64,000 bases of DNA, taken from contig CAQWMM010000003.1 of the NCBI GenBank assembly GCA_948907985.1, positions 17,434 to 81,433 on the forward strand, given 5' to 3'. The stretch comes from an uncultured Bacillota bacterium (lineage in GTDB: Bacteria > Bacillota > Dehalobacteriia > UBA4068 > UBA4997). The position numbers were made by a program, and so were the translations under genes. The notes below the pieces were generated by a model, which made no database searches, was not told where the DNA came from, and saw nothing but the letters and a program-made list of their open reading frames with translations. This document shows positions 1-7,597 of this stretch, one piece after another; position 1 is the first letter of the stretch, and every line of letters begins with the position of its first letter.

Positions 1-885
1 CTTTCCGGCGGGAGAATGACCACTAATTTTGAATTCCCTACGGCAGCGCTGTTTGATTATCCGGAGGCCGTTCAGCCGGCGATTTCGGAAGAGGCGGCGG
101 CGGTGGCCCCGGAGGCGCAGATGGCGGTACGCGAGCAGCAAACCAACGTGGTGCAGATTCATCAGGAGGTTATCAATTTGACTTATGCCAAGCAAAGCAA
201 CTGCGGGCGTATGCAGGGATTGAATACTGCCGGTGAGGAGGGCAACCCGTTAGCTGACGAGAGGGCTTTTCAGGTTCAGCATAAGCTGATTAAAATTGCC
301 CGAGATGTGGAACACAGCTTTATTAACGGCAAGTTTCAGCGGGCGGACAGCAGCAGCAAGGCTAATAAGACGCGCGGCTTGTTGGAACTTTGCAGCGGCG
401 GCACGACTATTGACGCTAAGGGCGCGGCGTTGAGCAAGACGCTTTTGCAGCAGGTTTTCCGTGCGATGGCCGATAATGGCGCGTACTTCAGTAATATGGT
501 GATGTTTTTGCCGGCTTTTCAGAAACAGGCGCTTTCGGAACTTTATTCCTCGCAGTTTGCGGGCACTGCTGTTTATACGCCCAGTCAACGCCAGGTGGGC
601 GGTGTGAATATTACGGAACTGGAAACCGATTTTTGCCGTTTGGGCGTTTGTTGGGACCGTTTTATGCCGGCGGATAGCATTTTGATTGCCGATGTGGCAC
701 ATTTGGCCCCGGTGTTCCAGGCTGTGCCGGGAAAGGGCGTGCTGTTTGAGGAGGAACTGGCCAAAACCGGCGCGGCGGATAAAATCCAGATTTATGGTCA
801 AATTGGTTTGGCGCACGGCCCGGCCTTTTTGCATGCCTCGATTACCGGACTGGCGGCGGGAACGACCGCCGGCAGCGGTGAGTAA
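1..885 (+). CDS. Phage major capsid protein, SU10/DUF5309-like (5' partial)
   Basis: This protein would build the phage head shell. The reading frame is open from base 1, and the ATG at 16 has no properly spaced ribosome binding site. The residues before and after it (LSGGR-M-TTNFEFPT) look like the GG..FEFP segment near the N-terminus of DUF5309 capsids, so the true start is probably outside the window. Further family-like stretches are QTNVVQIHQEVINLTYAKQ, the IARDVEHSFINGKF helix with a following TRGLLEL, and a C-terminal YGQIGLAHGPAFLHA segment. It heads a tight same-strand run of structural genes, with the next gene starting 2 bases after its stop. The family assignment rests on remembered sequence pattern, so the exact family is moderately sure; a capsid role is well supported by context. 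Confidence 0.65.
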   Translation, partial: LSGGRMTTNFEFPTAALFDYPEAVQPAISEEAAAVAPEAQMAVREQQTNVVQIHQEVINLTYAKQSNCGRMQGLNTAGEEGNPLADERAFQVQHKLIKIARDVEHSFINGKFQRADSSSKANKTRGLLELCSGGTTIDAKGAALSKTLLQQVFRAMADNGAYFSNMVMFLPAFQKQALSELYSSQFAGTAVYTPSQRQVGGVNITELETDFCRLGVCWDRFMPADSILIADVAHLAPVFQAVPGKGVLFEEELAKTGAADKIQIYGQIGLAHGPAFLHASITGLAAGTTAGSGE

Positions 886-887
886 TT

Positions 888-1352
888 ATGTTGGCGAAGT
901 TGACTATTCAGCCGGAGGAACTGCGCGAACGGCTGTTGGCTTTGGGCTATGAGTTTGCGGAAACTGGCCCGGATTCGGAGCCGGACGAGGCTGATTTGTG
1001 TTTGGCGGGACGGCGGGCGGCGGCGTTCGCTGTGCGCTTTTGTAACCGGATTGACTGGGCCAGGTTGGAGTTGGCGGAGCAGGAGGGGCAGGCGTGCGAA
1101 CTGCCCCCGGCCCTGCGCGAGGCCTTGCTGGACCTGGCGGCGGGCTATTTTTTGCAGGCCAAAATGGCCCTGGCCCCGGAAAGTTTGGCGGTGATGCCAA
1201 CGCTGACCTCTTTGCGTTTGGGGGACGCCACCTGGGGTTTTGGCGGCGGTACGCAGAAAAGCGGCGTCGACTCTTTGAGCCGGGCGGAACTTTTGGCCGC
1301 CGGCCTGCTGCGGGAGGCCCGGGCGGCGCTGTGCGCCTGGCGTTCTCTTTGA
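888..1352 (+). CDS. Phage head-tail connector (gp6/YqbG-like adaptor)
   Basis: A 154-residue protein right behind the capsid gene. It contains a helical middle with a FAVRFCNRIDW segment, then a LLDLAAGYFLQAK helix, and later a RLGDATWGFGGG stretch. That layout (N..CNR..P, then a helix, then a short GD-containing strand) is typical of the small adaptor that docks on the portal ring in HK97- and SPP1-type phages. The ATG at 888 is used because only 2 bases separate it from the capsid stop. No enzyme motif is present. Family naming is an inference from position plus weak sequence resemblance. Confidence 0.5.
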   Translation: MLAKLTIQPEELRERLLALGYEFAETGPDSEPDEADLCLAGRRAAAFAVRFCNRIDWARLELAEQEGQACELPPALREALLDLAAGYFLQAKMALAPESLAVMPTLTSLRLGDATWGFGGGTQKSGVDSLSRAELLAAGLLREARAALCAWRSL

Positions 1353-1394
1353 TTTGGCCGGTTGGCCGGAAATTGACAGCTTGGGGGTGATTGT

Positions 1395-1808
1395 TTGTAT
1401 GCGCAGAAAATGACCGCGCTTTATGCCCGGGCGGGCCGGATGATGCAGCAGTTTTTGGACGGTATTTGCACGGTCTATGCTTTGCAGCCATTGGCGCAGG
1501 ACGGTGTTTTATGCGGCGGGTTTGCTGATTTTGCCGGTTGGCAGCCGGTGGAGGGGCAGGAAAGCCTGCCCTGCCATTTGGCCGTGCAGCAGAATGGGCC
1601 GGCGGCGGCGGACGAGGACGGCAGCCGGGTGGCAGCGCACTGCCGCTTGTTTTTAAGCCGGGCGGAGCAGAGCGGCGCGCCGCCTGCCGGCAGCCGGATG
1701 CGGGTGGAGCAGCAGGGGCAGGTTTTTTGGCTGGCTTGCAGCGGGCTGGCGGCCAGTTATCCCACGCATTGGGAAATGGAGGTTAAATTGTTGGATGAGC
1801 GGGCCTGA
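1395..1808 (+). CDS. Phage head-closure / head-tail joining protein
   Basis: A 137-residue protein beginning with TTG at 1395, preceded by GGGGGTGA at 1383-1390. The text reads as small phage stopper proteins do: a central LPCHLAVQQN strand, a CRLFLSRA segment, a GSRMRVEQQGQVFW beta hairpin and a C-terminal SGLAASYPTHWEMEVKL. That last motif resembles the SG.PAVY.SHQE. ending of many clostridial head-closure proteins. It would seal the connector once DNA is packaged. It lies second in the connector group between capsid and tail genes. The exact homology is uncertain. Confidence 0.5.
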   Translation: MYAQKMTALYARAGRMMQQFLDGICTVYALQPLAQDGVLCGGFADFAGWQPVEGQESLPCHLAVQQNGPAAADEDGSRVAAHCRLFLSRAEQSGAPPAGSRMRVEQQGQVFWLACSGLAASYPTHWEMEVKLLDERA

Positions 1809-1829
1809 GCGAAAGGAGGCGGAGAACTT

Positions 1830-2366
1830 TTGCAGGATTTTTTATGGGCGGTGGCGGACAGGCTGCGCCGGCTTTTCCCGGAGGGAGCGCCGGTTTATTT
1901 TGGCCGGCTTTTGCAGGGTGAAAGAACGCCCTGTTTTTATTTGCCGCCGCCGGCGCTGCGCCGTCAGCTTTGGCCCTGCGGCCGGGTGCGCCGGGAAATT
2001 GAATTGGAACTGTGTTATTATCCCCGGCAGCGCCGATTTTCGGCGGAAACGGCGGCTAATTCGTCCGCGGCGCAAAATTTAAGCGGTTTGAGCGAACAGG
2101 AGCGCATCGGCGAGGGGTTGGTGCGCGGGATGGGCGAGTTGACGGGACGCCGGCGCGGTTATCGAGGCCGGGAACTTAGCTGGCAGGCTGGCAATGAATG
2201 TCTGCGCTTTAAGGCCAGGTATGTTTATTATACCACTTTGGAGCTGGAGGCGGCGGACGGCTGGAGCGAGCCGCCGGCAGGCGCGGATTTGATGGAGTTC
2301 TGGTTATTGGCGGACAGCGAAGATAATAACGACAATATTGTAAATGATGATCATACAGAAAAATAA
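1830..2366 (+). CDS. Phage tail terminator-like protein (DUF6838-like)
   Basis: A 178-residue protein starting at TTG 1830 behind an AAAGGAGGCGG site at 1812-1822. The first residues QDFLWAVADRLRRLFP and the following GAPVYFGRLLQGERTPCFYL match the pattern of small phage proteins that start with an amphipathic helix and a strand, as tail terminators do. The middle carries LELCYYPRQ and the C-terminal part RFKARYVYYTTLELE. In comparable phages the gene just before the sheath gene ends the tail tube and links it to the head. The very acidic tail (DSEDNNDN) is unusual but has no known meaning. Confidence 0.45.
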   Translation: MQDFLWAVADRLRRLFPEGAPVYFGRLLQGERTPCFYLPPPALRRQLWPCGRVRREIELELCYYPRQRRFSAETAANSSAAQNLSGLSEQERIGEGLVRGMGELTGRRRGYRGRELSWQAGNECLRFKARYVYYTTLELEAADGWSEPPAGADLMEFWLLADSEDNNDNIVNDDHTEK

Positions 2367-2389
2367 ATTTTATAATGGAGGGAAGAAGT

Positions 2390-3697
2390 ATGGCGTTTGG
2401 TGGCGGAAGTTTTGTAACGCAAAATAAAATTTTGCCCGGGGTTTATGTGAATGTTAATCAGCAGAGCCGGGCTGGTTCTAACGTGTCTGAGCGGGGCGTG
2501 GCTGCTTTAGGCCTGGAGCTGGACTGGGGGCCGGAGGGCGAGCCCTTTTTTGTGGAGGCCGGCGAGTTTAGGAGCAAGGCGCAAAAGCTGTTTGGTTATG
2601 CTTATGGTGATGAAAAGCTGAAAGGGCTGCGGGATTTGTTTCTGCACGCGGGGGGTTGTTATTTTTATCGTTTGAATGGCGGCGCTAAGGCGGGCTGCGC
2701 TTTGAGCACGGCCAAATACAGCGGCGAGCGGGGCAACGCGCTGACGGTGAAGGTGGAGGCTGGGCCGGAACCGGGCGGCGGTTTTGAGGTTATAACTTTT
2801 TTGGCCGGCCAGGAGATTGACCGCCAGCAGGTGAGCAGCGCCGCCGCTTTGCGGGATAATGATTTTGTTTGTTGGAAAAAAGACGCGGAACTGACGGCTG
2901 ACAGTTATGTTCAGCTGACCGGAGGCAGCAGCAAGGCTAAGGCGGCCGCGGAGGATTATCAAACGATGCTTGAGGCGTTGACGGAATGTGATTTTAACGT
3001 TTTGGGCTGTTTGAGCACGGAGCAGGCCGTGAAAACTTTGCTGGCCAAGTATACCAGAGAACAGCGCGAGGATAACGGGCGCAAGTTCCAGACGGTGCTT
3101 TATGATTATGGGGCTAATTATGAGGGCGTGATTTCAGTGGGCTGCCCGGCGGCGGAAACTGATTGGCCGGCCAGCGCGTTGGTTTATTGGGTGTTGGGCG
3201 CGGAAGCCGGCTGCGCGGTGAACGCTACGCTGACCAATGCCGTTTACGACGGGGAGATTAAGGCGCAGGCGGTAAGCGGGCAGCGGAATTTGCAGCAGGC
3301 CCTGTTGGACGGGAAACTGGTTTTGCACCGTTTGAACGGCGAACTTCGGGTTTTGGAGGACGTGAACTCTCTGGTGGGCTGGCAGGAGAGCGGCCAGGAA
3401 GACCGGCGCTTTAATCAGACGATCAGAGTGCTGGACCAGATTGTGCTGGATTTGGCCGGCCTGTTTTATCAGCGTTATTTGGGAATTGTGCCTAATGACA
3501 ACGCCGGGCGCATTAGCCTGTGGAGCGATGTGGTGGCTTACTTCCGCAAGCTGGAGGGGCTGCGCGCTATCGAGGGCTTTTCTACCGACGACGTGGCGGT
3601 GGAGCAGGGCGAAAATAAAAAAGCGGTGGTGGTTTCGGTCCGTCTGAACGTAACCAACGCGATGTCGCAGTTATACCTGACGGTTACTTTTAACTAA
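2390..3697 (+). CDS. Phage tail sheath protein (XkdK-like)
   Basis: This 435-residue protein forms the contractile sheath around the tail tube. It starts MAFGGGSFVTQNKILPGVYVN, the usual opening of PBSX/XkdK-type sheaths, and ends with the conserved QLYLTVTFN beta strand that joins neighbouring subunits. In between are the protruding middle domain and a C-terminal region with LVGWQESGQEDRRFNQTIRVLDQI. An upstream in-frame ATG at 2375 exists, but GGAGGG at 2377-2382 is the ribosome binding site for the ATG at 2390, so 2390 is chosen. The sheath proves that the particle had a contractile tail. Confidence 0.9.
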   Translation: MAFGGGSFVTQNKILPGVYVNVNQQSRAGSNVSERGVAALGLELDWGPEGEPFFVEAGEFRSKAQKLFGYAYGDEKLKGLRDLFLHAGGCYFYRLNGGAKAGCALSTAKYSGERGNALTVKVEAGPEPGGGFEVITFLAGQEIDRQQVSSAAALRDNDFVCWKKDAELTADSYVQLTGGSSKAKAAAEDYQTMLEALTECDFNVLGCLSTEQAVKTLLAKYTREQREDNGRKFQTVLYDYGANYEGVISVGCPAAETDWPASALVYWVLGAEAGCAVNATLTNAVYDGEIKAQAVSGQRNLQQALLDGKLVLHRLNGELRVLEDVNSLVGWQESGQEDRRFNQTIRVLDQIVLDLAGLFYQRYLGIVPNDNAGRISLWSDVVAYFRKLEGLRAIEGFSTDDVAVEQGENKKAVVVSVRLNVTNAMSQLYLTVTFN

Positions 3698-3727
3698 AAA
3701 TTAATAATATAGAAAGAGGGGAAAAAT

Positions 3728-4195
3728 ATGGCAACAACCATGAACGCCTGGGACGCTTTAAGCGCCGGATTGGCGGAATGTTATGTTACAATCGACGGAC
3801 GGCGTTATAAATTTATGCAGGCCATTAATCTGGAGGCCAGCATTGAAAAGAAAAAAATGCAGGTGCCGGTTTTGGGACGCGTTGGCCGGGGCAATAAAGG
3901 CGTTAGCTGGAGCGGTTCCGGCAAGGCGACCTTTCATTATAACAGCTCGGTGTTTCGGGAACTGTTGTATCGCTTTAAGGAAAGCGGCGAGGATATGTAT
4001 TTTGATATTCAGATTACTAACGAGGACCCGGTGAGCAGCGTTGGCCGGCAAACGGTGATTTTGAAAGACTGCAACCTGGACGGCGGCGTTTTGGCCAAGT
4101 TCAGCGCGGAGGATGAATATTTGGAGGAGGAACTGCGCTTTACCTTTGAAGACTTTGAGATCCCGGAGAAATTCAGTAATCTGGCCGGGATGTAG
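3728..4195 (+). CDS. Phage tail tube protein (XkdM-like)
   Basis: A 155-residue protein that polymerises to the inner tail tube. It starts MATTMNAWDALSAGLAECYVTIDGRRY... and has the family features LEASIEKKK, VPVLGRVGRGNKGVSWSG, an ATFHYNSSVFRELL helix, and a C-terminal DEYLEEELRFTFEDFEIPEKF. The start is preceded by AGAAAGAGGGG. It follows the sheath by 30 bases as in PBSX. In PBSX-type tails the next genes encode tail assembly chaperones and a tape measure; here the next gene is already the baseplate wedge, 18 bases on. Confidence 0.88.
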   Translation: MATTMNAWDALSAGLAECYVTIDGRRYKFMQAINLEASIEKKKMQVPVLGRVGRGNKGVSWSGSGKATFHYNSSVFRELLYRFKESGEDMYFDIQITNEDPVSSVGRQTVILKDCNLDGGVLAKFSAEDEYLEEELRFTFEDFEIPEKFSNLAGM

Positions 4196-4213
4196 GCGGG
4201 GGAGGCCGAACTG

Positions 4214-4579
4214 ATGACGGAGGAGAGCAGAACCTATGCAATGAGCGAGCTTTCCGGCCAGGGCTGTGTGCTGCGGGGTATGACGGAGGGAGCGGCGGCG
4301 CTGCGCCAGACGGTGTTTATGCTTTTGCAGACTGAAGCCGGGCAGTGGCCGGTTTATCCTGACGGTTTTGGCGTGGAGCTGGCCGACCTGTTCGGCCAGC
4401 CCCTGGTTTATGTGATACCGGAGGTGGAAAGGCGGCTGCGGGAGGCGCTGCTGCGGGACGAGCGGATTTTGAACGTGGAAAATTTCAGCTTTAAGCAGCA
4501 GAGCAGCCGCCTGCTGGTTGAGTTCACGGTGAAAAGCGTTTACGGCGAAATGACGCTGGCCGCGGAAATTGCGCTTTAG
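4214..4579 (+). CDS. Baseplate wedge protein, gp25/XkdS-like (DUF2634)
   Basis: A 121-residue protein of the baseplate wedge. Motifs visible are EGAAALRQTVFMLLQTEAGQWPVYPDGFGVEL (written in two parts: the helix EGAAALRQTVFMLLQTE, then the YPDGFGVELADLFGQP loop), followed by PEVERRLREALLRDERILNV and a V.NFSFKQQSSRLLVEFTVKSVYGE beta region. This is the pattern of XkdS and T4 gp25, the small protein that starts sheath assembly. ATG 4214 follows GGGGGAGGCC. It sits 18 bases after the tube gene, an abnormally short gap that leaves no room for tape-measure or hub genes. Confidence 0.8.
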   Translation: MTEESRTYAMSELSGQGCVLRGMTEGAAALRQTVFMLLQTEAGQWPVYPDGFGVELADLFGQPLVYVIPEVERRLREALLRDERILNVENFSFKQQSSRLLVEFTVKSVYGEMTLAAEIAL

Positions 4580-4604
4580 GCGGACAGGCGGGGAGGTGAA
4601 AGAA

Positions 4605-5675
4605 ATGTTTGAAAATATGACCTATGAAAAAATTATGAACGATATGTTGGCGCAGGTGAATAACCCTGTGGATAAGCGCGAGGGTTCGCTGATTTGGGAT
4701 GCGCTGGCCCCGGCGGCCTGGGAACTGGCCAGACTTTATGCCGCTATGGACCAGGTTTTGTTGGAGGGGTTTGCCGATACGGCCTCGCGCCAGTATTTAA
4801 TTCTGCGGGCCAGCGAACGGGGATTGACGCCGCGGCAGGCCAGCGCCGCCAGAGCCCTGGGCGAGATTGAACTGGCGGCGGGGGCTAAAGCGCCGCTGGG
4901 CGCGCGTTTTTGCTGCGACCGTTTTAACTGGCGTATTGTGGCTGATTTAGGCGATAAACTTTATGAACTGGAATGTGAGGAGCTGGGCAGCAAGCCCAAC
5001 GCTTATATTGGCAATATGGTGCCGCTGGAATATATGAACGGTTTGAATAAGGCGGAACTGCTCAGGATTCTGGTCCCTGGCGAGGACGTGGAGAGTACGG
5101 AAAACTTCCGGGCGCGCTATTTGAAAGATTTGGTGGAACAGAGTTTTGGCGGCAATGCGGCAGATTATGTTAATAAGGCGGAAAGTATCGCCGGGGTGGG
5201 CGCGGCTAAGGTGCAGGCGGCCTGGAAGGGCGGCGGCACTGTGAAACTGCTTTTGTTGAACGAAAAAATGGGTGTGCCGGACAATGCGTTGGTGCAGCGC
5301 GTGCAGATGACTTTTGATCCACCGCCGGGGCAGGGTGCCGGTTTGGGATTGGCCCCGATTGGCCATGTGGTTACGGCGGCGGCAGCCAGAGCCAGAAGCG
5401 TGGCGGTGAGTTTGAACGTTACGCTGCGCGAGGGCTGGCAGCTTGCCGATGTGCAGAAAGCGGCGGCGGGCTGTGTGGACAAATATTTTGCGGATTTGTG
5501 CGCCGGATGGGGTGCGGCGGAGCGGCTGATTGTGCGCGTCAGCCAGTTGGAGGCCCGGATTTTGCAGCTTGACGGCATTTTGGATGTGGGCAGTTTGCAG
5601 CTGAACGGCCAGAGCGCAAACCTGACTTTGGCGGCGGATGAAATCCCGGTGCGGGGGCAGGTGAGCGTTCATTAA
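4605..5675 (+). CDS. Baseplate J-like protein (XkdT-like)
   Basis: A 356-residue wedge protein of the baseplate. It begins MFENMTYEKIMNDMLAQV and has the family stretch DKREGSLIWDALAPAAWELA, then an RGLTPRQASAARALGEIEL region, GEDVESTENFRARYLKDLVEQSFGGN and a C-terminal ILDVGSLQLNGQSANLTLAADEIPV. All of these are typical of baseplate J proteins of PBSX-like tails. The frame is open further upstream, but GGGGAGGTG just before the ATG at 4605 sets the start. The stop overlaps the proposed start of the next gene. Confidence 0.88.
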   Translation: MFENMTYEKIMNDMLAQVNNPVDKREGSLIWDALAPAAWELARLYAAMDQVLLEGFADTASRQYLILRASERGLTPRQASAARALGEIELAAGAKAPLGARFCCDRFNWRIVADLGDKLYELECEELGSKPNAYIGNMVPLEYMNGLNKAELLRILVPGEDVESTENFRARYLKDLVEQSFGGNAADYVNKAESIAGVGAAKVQAAWKGGGTVKLLLLNEKMGVPDNALVQRVQMTFDPPPGQGAGLGLAPIGHVVTAAAARARSVAVSLNVTLREGWQLADVQKAAAGCVDKYFADLCAGWGAAERLIVRVSQLEARILQLDGILDVGSLQLNGQSANLTLAADEIPVRGQVSVH

Positions 5676-6255
5676 TAATACGGATTATAAAACGGCGGCG
5701 AGCTTTGAGGCGCAGGCGGGGCAGCTGGCGGAATATCTGCCGCCGGTGGCTTTGCAGATTCGGAATGTTGAGCAGGTTTTGGACGTGGAACAACCTTTTT
5801 TTGCCACGGCCTGGCGACGGCTGGCTGGGGTTTTGTCGGAGGAGATGATTATGCAGGCCGGCAGCTATGGCATTGGCCGCTGGGAGGAGCTTTTGCAAAT
5901 TGCCGGGCGGGACAGCCTGAGCCTGGAAGAGCGGCGCAGATTGGTTCTGCTGCGCCTGAACGAACAGCTGCCTTTTACGATCAGCCGCCTGCGGGAACTG
6001 TTGGCTGCCAATGTGCCGGCGGGCGAATATGTTTTGACGCTGGACCATGCTGCTTATACGCTGCACGTCTTTTTGGAACTTAGCTCTAAGGGCTGTGCCC
6101 CGGCTCTGCGGGAGCTGCTGCGGCGGGTGCTGCCCGCCAATTTGCAGTTTGATTTGCAGCTTTTGTATAACACCTATGGCCGCCTGGGCCAATATAAACA
6201 CGCGGAACTGGCGGGGCTGCGCCATTGGGAAATTCGTGAGGAGGTGCTTGATTGA
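5671..6255 (+). CDS. Baseplate/tail fibre-linking protein, YmfQ/XkdU-like (DUF2313), probable ATT start
   Basis: The product resembles YmfQ proteins that sit between baseplate J and the tail fibre. Visible are LPPVALQIRNVEQVLDVEQ, a WEELLQIAGRDSLSLEERRRLVLL helix pair (shown in part) and a C-terminal Y..YGRLGQYKHAELAGL. The first ATG/GTG/TTG in frame is GTG 5746, which would remove the N-terminal segment NTDYKTAASFEAQAGQLAEY that matches the start of the family. The frame is closed by TGA at 5662, and the only reasonable upstream codon is ATT at 5671. It lies 7 bases after an AGGTGAG site and overlaps the previous stop. With ATT the length is 194 residues, normal for the family. CTG 5725 is an alternative. 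Confidence 0.65.
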   Translation: MNNTDYKTAASFEAQAGQLAEYLPPVALQIRNVEQVLDVEQPFFATAWRRLAGVLSEEMIMQAGSYGIGRWEELLQIAGRDSLSLEERRRLVLLRLNEQLPFTISRLRELLAANVPAGEYVLTLDHAAYTLHVFLELSSKGCAPALRELLRRVLPANLQFDLQLLYNTYGRLGQYKHAELAGLRHWEIREEVLD

Positions 6256-7313
6256 TGGCTACTTATACCATAAATTATAATTTGAAAAAACCTGCGCCGT
6301 CGGAATATTATAATATTCAGGATTTCAATAATAACGCCGATACCATCGACGCTAAGCTTAAGCTGGGCGATGAGGCCAAAACTCTGGCTGACGCGTTGAA
6401 TACTAAAATGACGGCGGCTAATAAAAATATTGAAAATCTGCTGAAAAGAAGTTTGATTGCCGTTGAAATTTGGGCTCCGCCTAATACGCAGGTTACGCTG
6501 GAGCAGGGGCAGCTTTCGTTTTCCGGCACGGTGAGCAGCAGCATGACGCTGCTGGCTCCGGTATCGGCTCTGGGGCTTTGGGAGATGACCTATATCTATG
6601 CCGGCAAAACCTATTTTCGGGACGTCTGGGTTGATCGGATTGGCTATACGCGGGCGGTGGCCGCACCGTCGCTGGCGGCTTCGCCCTGGGCTTTTATCGC
6701 TAAGGTTTCGGAGGCCGGGCTGGCCCGAGAGGCCTATGTTCTGGGCAGCACCAAGAGCGTTGCCAGCAGTTTGGGCACTTATGATATGCAGATTATCGGC
6801 TTTGATCATGACTGTTTGACCACGCCGCGGCCGGGGCGGGAAAGGGCCGGCCTGACCTTTCAAATGCGCTCGTCTACGCCGGCGAATTATTCTATTGATC
6901 CGGATATTTATTTTGCGGACAGCTGGCTGGAATGTAATATGCGGACCGAGCAGCTGCCGGCTATTCTGGAATCTATGCCGGCCGATTTGCAGAGTGTGAT
7001 TAAACTGGTGAACAAGTATACCGCCAGCGTTAATTCTATGGAGGGACTAAGCAGCAGCGAAGAGTTGTTTTTGTTCTCTGATTATGAACTTTGCGGACAC
7101 AGCGGGCTGATTACGCCGTATTCTTACAGCCGGCAGTATGAATATTACTGCTGCGGCCATACGCCGCAAAAGAATGTTTCTTACTGGCTGCGCAATAATA
7201 CGTCCGGCCCAAATGGTCTGGAAAATTTCTTATTGCTGGACAGTGCAAATAAATCTCCGAAGTTTAGCCGCTGCGAAAATAAGCAAGGGCTTTGTTTGGG
7301 ATTTTGTGTGTGA
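6255..7313 (+). CDS. Phage tail fibre / receptor-binding protein with DUF6273-like C-terminus
   Basis: A 352-residue protein starting at ATG 6255, which overlaps the preceding stop in TGATG. The N-terminus TYTINYNLKKPAPSEYYNI with NADTIDAKL is the usual tail-fibre attachment segment of clostridial phages. Residues about 70-130 look like a beta-sandwich. The C-terminal third has LFLFSDYELCG, a YSRQYEYY segment, YWLRNNTS and the ending RCENKQGLCLGFCV. These recall DUF6273 domains, where a YWLR motif and a final G.RPAF.. strand form a lectin- or FGE-like fold. The domain likely binds the host surface. Cysteines are unusually frequent in the last 60 residues. Confidence 0.65.
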   Translation: MATYTINYNLKKPAPSEYYNIQDFNNNADTIDAKLKLGDEAKTLADALNTKMTAANKNIENLLKRSLIAVEIWAPPNTQVTLEQGQLSFSGTVSSSMTLLAPVSALGLWEMTYIYAGKTYFRDVWVDRIGYTRAVAAPSLAASPWAFIAKVSEAGLAREAYVLGSTKSVASSLGTYDMQIIGFDHDCLTTPRPGRERAGLTFQMRSSTPANYSIDPDIYFADSWLECNMRTEQLPAILESMPADLQSVIKLVNKYTASVNSMEGLSSSEELFLFSDYELCGHSGLITPYSYSRQYEYYCCGHTPQKNVSYWLRNNTSGPNGLENFLLLDSANKSPKFSRCENKQGLCLGFCV

Positions 7314-7369
7314 TTTTTGATTTGCCTTGCGTAAAAAAACTGAATACAATATGAAGGAGGGGTTGCGTT

Positions 7370-7591
7370 TTGACAATTTTGCAAAGACTGGCCAGACTGT
7401 TGGATGTTAAAAGTCTGGTTACGCTGGCGCTGGTTTTGGTTCTGTGTATCATGACCTTGAGCGGCCGGGAGGTGAGCGAACTTTTTAGCAGTGCGGTAAT
7501 GCTGGTGTTGGGTTTCTTTTTTGGCAAGAATGTACCGGCGGCTGGCGGCCAGCAGGAAAATAACGGCAGGGAGAACCAGAAAGGAGTGTAG
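7370..7591 (+). CDS. Holin-like small membrane protein
   Basis: A 73-residue protein with TTG start at 7370 behind AAGGAGGGG at 7353-7361. An N-terminal amphipathic segment LQRLARLLDVKSL is followed by one clear membrane helix (LVTLALVLVLCIMTL) and a second hydrophobic stretch (FSSAVMLVLGFFFGK), then a short polar tail. Size, membrane segments and position directly before the endolysin gene fit a phage holin, which makes pores that release the endolysin. No family is recognised with certainty. Confidence 0.6.
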   Translation: MTILQRLARLLDVKSLVTLALVLVLCIMTLSGREVSELFSSAVMLVLGFFFGKNVPAAGGQQENNGRENQKGV

Positions 7592-7597
7592 GGTGGT

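Noticed and set aside
2375..2389. Upstream ATG for the sheath gene
   Set aside because: GGAGGG lies after it and positions the ribosome at ATG 2390, which starts the conserved N-terminus.
6255..7313. Diversity-generating retroelement target
   Set aside because: No reverse transcriptase, accessory gene or template repeat is present in the window; only the domain type suggested it.
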